A stretch of 64,000 bases of DNA, from positions 1 to 64,000 of the forward strand of contig UROI01000001.1 of assembly GCA_900549325.1 (NCBI GenBank), read 5' to 3'. Each line of letters starts with the position of its first letter. Position 1 is the first letter of the stretch. The notes below the pieces were generated by a model. It had not been told where the DNA came from and searched no databases. It was given only the letters and a program-made list of their open reading frames with translations. This DNA comes from an uncultured Mycoplasmatota bacterium. Lineage in GTDB: Bacteria; Bacillota_I; Bacilli_A; RF39; UBA660. Made by a program: the position numbers and the translations under genes. Shown here piece after piece: positions 63,175 through 64,000 of the stretch.

Positions 63175-63234
63175 CTGTTATTAGACCTTAGGCTAATAAC
63201 AGCACTTTAAGACTAAAAGAAAAGGCTTAAAGTG
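63175..63234 (+). repeat. two-hairpin element, copy 8
   Basis: First: 10-bp perfect arms 63175-63184/63193-63202, loop ACCTTAGG. Second: 9-bp perfect arms 63203-63211/63226-63234, 14-nt loop AC...GG. It lies between the carrier terminator and clpC. Confidence 0.85.
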
Positions 63235-63330
63235 AATATAAATAATAAAAAAAGTCTATTTTTCTTGATTAAAATTTAGAAAGTCATCTCATTATATTCA
63301 TAGAATATCTTAGAGAGGAGAAATAATAAT

Positions 63331-64000
63331 ATGATAGGAAATTTTAATGAGGAAGCACAAACTGCACTAATGAATGCAAAAAAAGAAATGTTGGATTTAG
63401 GACATCCATATATAGGAACAGAGCACTTACTTCTTTCTATTTTGAATACTGATAGTAATATTACTGAAAGATTAAATAGTTATGGTCTCTACTATGAAAA
63501 ATTTAAAGAAGAATTATCTAAAGTAGTAGGTACTAGTAAAAAGAAAAGTGAATATTTTTTATATACACCATTACTTAGAAAAGTGATTGAATCTGCTATT
63601 ATGGATAGTAAAGATAATAATGATGGTGAGGTAACTTTAGAACACTTATTTTTTTCAATGTTAGAAGAGGGCGAGGGTATTGCTATTAGAATACTAATCG
63701 GTATGGATATTGATGTAGAATCTATGTATGATGATTTTTCTACAAGTCTCATAAAAAAGAGTAAAAAAAATAAAAAAAAGAAATTACTTATAGATGATTT
63801 GGGAATTGATCTGACTAATGAAGCTAAAAATGGTAAATTAGATCCTGTAATCGGTAGGGAAAAAGAAGTTAGAAGAGTAATGGAAATACTTTGCAGGAGA
63901 ACTAAAAATAATCCTATTTTGATTGGTGAAGCAGGAGTAGGTAAGACTGCTATTGTAGAAGAACTATCTAGATTAATTGCTAATGAAGATGTTCCATCTG
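63331..64000 (+). CDS. clpC: ClpC-type AAA+ unfoldase (partial)
   Basis: First 223 codons only; it runs off the window. A Clp-N double repeat ([43 protein letters not shown]) and the first AAA+ module ([37 protein letters not shown]). ATG 63331 follows GAGAGGAG. ctsR-mcsA-mcsB, which precede clpC in Bacillus, are absent, and I see no CtsR operator. Confidence 0.92.
   Translation, partial: MIGNFNEEAQTALMNAKKEMLDLGHPYIGTEHLLLSILNTDSNITERLNSYGLYYEKFKEELSKVVGTSKKKSEYFLYTPLLRKVIESAIMDSKDNNDGEVTLEHLFFSMLEEGEGIAIRILIGMDIDVESMYDDFSTSLIKKSKKNKKKKLLIDDLGIDLTNEAKNGKLDPVIGREKEVRRVMEILCRRTKNNPILIGEAGVGKTAIVEELSRLIANEDVPS

Noticed and set aside
4722..63234. The hairpin family as ordinary Rho-independent terminators
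   Set aside because: Most are not followed by a T-run, are not GC-rich, and lie after genuine terminators. Only the copy after spoVT might act that way.
4722..63234. The hairpin family as a MITE or CRISPR-like repeat
   Set aside because: Arm sequences are not conserved between copies, there are no target duplications, and there are no spacers of regular length.
63235..63330. CtsR or CIRCE operator upstream of clpC
   Set aside because: I found neither the CtsR heptad repeat nor a CIRCE inverted repeat there.
1..64000. tRNA or rRNA genes
   Set aside because: No cloverleaf with a TTCGA-type arm and no rRNA signature was noticed on either strand; a covariance search would be decisive.

Overview
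The window comes from a low-GC (clearly above 70% AT) Bacilli-like Firmicute using the ordinary bacterial code: TGG is the only Trp codon and TGA is not read through. Several features point there: a Gram-positive PolC, a SUF operon with SufU, a Mfd-SpoVT pair, a SpoIID-SpoIIQ-SpoIIID-Mbl block, a T-box, and the dnaA-dnaN-recF-gyrB-gyrA order. High AT content and small intergenic gaps suggest a host-associated, somewhat reduced Bacilli lineage (RF39, Erysipelotrichales or similar); that placement is inference. The SpoIID, SpoIIQ, SpoIIID, BofA and SpoVT homologues suggest a sporulating, or recently sporulating, ancestor.

Layout. 0-10 kb: SigA, the sufC-sufD-sufS-sufU operon (no sufB), PolC and a zinc-ribbon membrane protein. 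10-17 kb: an accessory block with a Fic protein between 90-bp direct repeats, an AraC-type regulator, an orphan VirD4-like ATPase, a HIT protein, an unknown protein with an HGT motif, a zinc-metallopeptidase-like protein, a DUF2185 protein and a gene remnant. 17-28 kb: polA-mutM, tmcAL, a membrane glycosyltransferase, an LTA-synthase-like sulfatase and a HerA-like ATPase. 28-38 kb: the replication origin with DnaA boxes, dnaA, dnaN, a ComK-like regulator, recF, gyrB, gyrA. 37.9-39.1 kb: SRP RNA, then a gene-free array of seven parS sites, most paired with a DnaA-box-like 9-mer. 39-50 kb: tadA, dnaX, ybaB, recR, bofA, holB, ricT, trmN6, rsmI, pth, mfd, spoVT, close to the Bacillus order. 50-64 kb: a T-box leader over dut-metG, tatD, a 3D-domain protein, the spoIID-spoIIQ-spoIIID-mbl block, rpiB, DUF1146, dusB, an RDD protein, lysS, a YfcC-type carrier and the start of clpC.

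The most unusual signal is non-coding. Eight intergenic loci carry two or three adjacent stem-loops. Their arms differ completely from copy to copy yet stay perfectly complementary, while the loop keeps the form A-C-N(3-10)-G-G closed by AG/CT. Four loci have the same A-B-C three-hairpin order, and hairpin C carries a tandem G-A mismatch in each. Most loci lie after one gene's terminator and before the next promoter. I know of no described element that matches.

A second layer is chromosome organisation: five Noc-type sites (ATTTCCCGGGAAAT) and the parS array all lie within about 11 kb of oriC. The genes of the window thus join replication (dnaA, dnaN, polC, dnaX, holB, gyrase, polA), repair (recF, recR, mfd, mutM), segregation signals and translation or RNA modification.
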